Source: Parasponia andersonii (taxonomy: Eukaryota > Streptophyta > Magnoliopsida > Rosales > Cannabaceae). From it: a DNA stretch of 64,000 nucleotides. The stretch is from NCBI GenBank assembly GCA_002914805.1, contig JXTB01000184.1, positions 212,636 to 276,635 on the forward strand. The letters are read 5' to 3'. The position numbers and the translations under genes are program-made. Each line of letters starts with the position of its first letter. Position 1 is the stretch's first letter. Below are positions 60,806-64,000 of the stretch, in pieces. The notes beneath the pieces were generated by a model, which saw only the letters and a program-made list of their open reading frames with translations, ran no database searches and was not told where the DNA came from.

Positions 60806-62271
60806 GTGTATAGTTATATTATAGAAGCGGTGAACTGCTTTGGTATGCGTATAGGACGTCTAGCTACTTGATTATTTTTACTTTTTTAAAATTTGGCTGC
60901 TGTTTCTTTCCTTATCTTATTTTTTTCTTTTTCTTTTTTTTTTAATCTTATTTTTTTCTTTTTCTTTTTTTCTTTTTAAATTCCTGCTATGTTTCTTTTA
61001 GGGTAAATAGCATCGTTGGCTCCTAACCTATTACCATTTTATCATATTGGTTCCTAACTTTTATCTTTTTTGGCATTCTAGTACCTAACATTTTTTTTAT
61101 TGGCATCGTTAATCTTTTTGGCATATTCCATTTAAGATTCTGTTAGAATTCATTTAAATTGGTGAAATTCTACACCATTAATCTCTATTGTTTAAATTGT
61201 CCAACAATTTGGTTCTTTGTTTTTCTTTTTTTGGCATTCGTATCTCCAATAATTTTTTTTTTGCATTAATTCTTGTCAAATTTATAGTGATATATCCTAA
61301 AATGAAAAATGATTGCAGTGAAACCAATTGGCAAAAAATAAAAAAATCTATAAAATCTCTAGGCTTAACTCTATTATTTTTTTACATGTACACATTTAAT
61401 TATTTTTTTAGAATAACATAAAAAAATTTAAAAAATCTATAAAATTTCCAGGCTTATTTGTAATAGTGTTTGGGTAAATAATTAATTAATTTTTAGAAGA
61501 ACTATTTATAATTAAATGAAAATTTAATAGATATAGTAAATTTTCAGTCAAATTTGACTAGTATAAAATGATGTATGTAAAATTTTTTTAGTTTTAAAAA
61601 TGGTAAGATAAATACTTATTATCCATAAGAGTTACTATAATTTGACACAAACTAGAGTTTATCAGTGTGATTTTTGTTTTTGTTTTTTTGGTAAAACAAC
61701 GATTATTTATATATCACAGTTACATGGCTAGCTATTGTAGTACGAGTGCTAAAGTAACATTTTTTGTAGGATTTTTTTATGGACTATATACTAGTAGCTA
61801 GATGTATATTAGTGGTTTTTGCATTCATCTTCATTATAACTGCAAACGTGCTACTTAAATTGGCAAGCCATATCAAGTACATATATCGCGATTAAAACAA
61901 CCTACATACCTACTTGGGAGTAGTATTAAGGACTCTAGGAGAATCCTAATTAGATTAGTACCCAACTCGCATACCCATCCCTTGCGGTGCAGACACAACG
62001 TCAACAGTAAAAGCATTCAAAGAGTTATCACATCATGATCAGCTAATTATTCTTAATGTTTTCGCCATTAGCTAGCTAGACTCCTATCACGAAAAAAATA
62101 CAAGCATAAAGCCTTTCAATATATATTTAAGCTAGGATAATAAATACGATTGATTACATATATTTTGACTATGACAAGCATATGTGAGTGTCTCTAATAA
62201 CAAGTTAGAAACGTGCATGTACGTACAAACCAATCTTTTATCTCCAAAACAAACACATATATATATATATA
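60005..62271. other. AT-rich intergenic
   Basis: No gene seen. An (AT)n tract lies at about 60,771-60,803, and a TTTTTTCTTTTTC-type tandem at about 60,910-60,975. The left member of a direct repeat pair starts at 61,690. Confidence 0.45.
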
Positions 62272-62526
62272 CACTACAAAAAAATCAATATTTAGTGACA
62301 AGCTTTTTACTTACAACAATTTTTTTTAACTAAAAATTGACATTTAGTTATAAGTTATCACTAATATACTTTTAGTTACAATTTTTTATTTATAGTGATG
62401 AAATGTGTCATTTTTGTGACTAAAACTTTCAGACACGGATTTTTTGATAAGGATATTCCTTTTTAGTCATGAATTTTTAACTTTTGGTCACAATTTTTGT
62501 CTGTTAAAAGGAAGGTTTTTGTAGTG
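62272..62526. mobile_element. CACTA-type MITE
   Basis: Starts CACTACAAAAAAAT and ends GGTTTTTGTAGTG, the inverted termini of plant CACTA (En/Spm) elements. ATA on both sides (62,269-62,271 and 62,527-62,529) fits the 3-bp target duplication, although the AT-repeat context weakens that point. Subterminal repeats of TTAGT..CAA type are visible. No coding, 255 bp. Confidence 0.85.
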
Positions 62527-62844
62527 ATATATATATATATATATACGTATATATATATATAATGAATTTAAAGATAAAAAAGATAACAAACTGCGCACAT
62601 TATAGTTTCACATGGCAGTAGTCGACTGTGTTTTGTCTTTCATTATAAATACAATTAAGAGAACTACTTAAATGTAAAAAAAAAAGAAAAAATAATAAAA
62701 AAAGAAAAAAAAAAAAAGGGAAAAAAAAATAAGTTTAAAAACGTCCGAAAAAAGTGAAACAAATAAAAAAAAAAGAGAGAGAGAGAGAGAGAATTCAAAA
62801 TGTTTGAAAAGTTAGGAGGAAATTTAAATTTTAAACAAAATTTG

Positions 62845-63060
62845 TACTATTCTTCACTTTTCACCTAGGTTTTAACCGACGTTAAAAAATTATCACCGAC
62901 GAGATAAAATGACGACGCATTCTCGTCGGTTTGTTACAAACTGACAAGAAAATATCTTCTCATTAAACTGATGAGATATTTTTAAACACTTACCTCATCG
63001 GCTGTTAACTGCCGTACGTAGATTTAGTGACCGAAAAAAGTGTAAAGTGTAGTATCGGTA
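62845..63060. mobile_element. Possible second CACTA-like MITE or hairpin
   Basis: TACTATTCTTCACTTTTCAC on the left and AAGTGTAAAGTGTAGTATC on the right are imperfect inverted repeats. Inside, ACCGACGAGA and TCTCGTCGGT form a hairpin. The motifs recall the ACCGACG subterminal repeats of CACTA elements. The ends are not firmly set. Confidence 0.4.
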
Positions 63061-64000
63061 AAAGGAGATGATCTGACCCAAAAAAATGAAGTACTATAGG
63101 GCTCAACGCATACACCTAAGGCAAGAAGGAAATACTTAAGCTCATATATACACATCACCATAGCTCAGAGGGACGTACGTGATAAACTTAACAACAGAAG
63201 CCATGAAAGCAAATTAAAATTCCAAGTGCCACCATAAGCAACAATATTTATCACTCTCCTACTCGATATACATTACAGTGTAACTTTTGTACTAGCACTT
63301 TCACTACCTACGATTTAAATGCGGGACGTGCATGTACGCATGGCCTTCAGAGCTCGACTCACGTAAATATCTCCTCTAAAATGATATAAGCTAATTAAGT
63401 TTCTGATCAAACCTAGATATATATAGTACTAGTACTACTCCGCCAGATTTATTTCAAAACTTTGACTCGAGCGGCCTCAAAAAGTTGTCTCAGCCAGCAA
63501 CACTGGAGTCTCAATGTACTCTTCTCCTTTTTCCAGGCATTAATACCAACTACTTGAGTTCACCTTTCCTCGATAAAAGTCGAAAATTGACGTTAACAGT
63601 TCTTATGGATTATTTCAAGTTTAAAATTACTATTAGCTTGTATCTATTCATACATAATATATAATTTAACTATTTATATGCTAGGTTGTCTAATATTTGT
63701 TAGAAATCCTATCTACCTACGACGAGGGAAAAAAAAACCTAATATATATATCTTTCGGGTAGTAAATAAGCTATCTAGCTAAAGAACCCGCCGCATAAAC
63801 AATGTACGTAATGCACGACATATGGGATCCATGTAAAACAGTAATTATTTATATCACAATTACATGACTAGTTATTGTAGTACAAGAGCTAAAGTAACAG
63901 TTTTGTTGGAGTTTTATGAAATATATATTAGCTAGATGTATAAGTTTAATTAGGGGTTTCTGCGTTCATGTTCGTTATAACTGTAAACGTACTACTTAAA

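Larger units (their letters stand above)
61690..64000. repeat. Direct repeat pair about 2.1 kb apart
   Basis: The segment about 61,690-61,860 recurs at about 63,835-64,000, sharing TTATTTATAT, TATTGTAGTAC and TTCGTTATAACTGTAAACG-like blocks. The second copy is cut by the window end, so the full repeat may be longer. Confidence 0.75.

Noticed and set aside
1..64000. tRNA, rRNA or snoRNA genes
   Set aside because: No cloverleaf-type sequence with paired A and B boxes or rRNA blocks was found by reading; a tRNAscan run would settle it.

Overview
This is nuclear DNA of a dicot flowering plant. Genes have spliceosomal introns with GT/AG borders, non-coding DNA is very AT-rich, there is a TIR-NBS-LRR resistance gene (a class grasses lack), a chloroplast chlorophyll-breakdown enzyme, a plant-type histone H2B with a plant histone promoter, and many plant transposon families. 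The species cannot be named from the sequence alone.

Layout. 0-5 kb: mostly non-coding, with one candidate exon of a leftward gene, a 44-bp tandem repeat and transposon debris. 5.0-6.1 kb: a two-coding-exon gene for a 69-residue membrane-anchored protein with a spliced leader. 6.0-19.4 kb: a segmental duplication whose two copies (about 6.0-7.9 and 16.8-19.4 kb) flank a TIR-NBS-LRR gene (9.5-13.6 kb, minus strand). Both copies hold aspartic-protease fragments. The right copy holds a headless second exon of the small gene and a solo LTR with a clean target duplication. The resistance gene's TIR domain is cut short after the catalytic glutamate, and its upstream region is tandemly duplicated. 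21.0-24.9 kb: an intact seven-exon pheophorbide a oxygenase gene (PAO). 26.4-26.8 kb: intronless histone H2B, minus strand. 28.5-29.4 kb: a roughly 74-bp satellite with a palindromic core. 30.7-31.9 kb: a non-autonomous hAT element. 33.3-41.0 kb: a dead, rearranged Ty3/gypsy chromovirus cluster with three related LTRs, two primer-binding sites and a duplicated outer flank. 41.2-41.5 kb: an inverted copy of the PAO 3' flank. 43.5-45.9 kb: an F-box/DUF295 gene. 47-53 kb: nested MULE, hAT and MITE elements. 56.2-56.4 kb: a small zinc-finger-like ORF. 56.5-64 kb: AT-rich DNA with a 269-bp foldback MULE MITE, a CACTA MITE and a 2.1-kb-spaced direct repeat.

The confident host genes (small membrane protein, TNL, PAO, H2B, F-box) are separate transcription units with no operon-like relation. 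The main new observation is a family of Mutator-like non-autonomous elements that share the terminus GAGAAAAAGACATGG, make 9-bp target duplications and carry dense arrays of TTGACC/TTGACT, the core of the WRKY W-box. Other notable points are the truncated-TIR NLR and several insertions datable by empty sister copies inside the same window.
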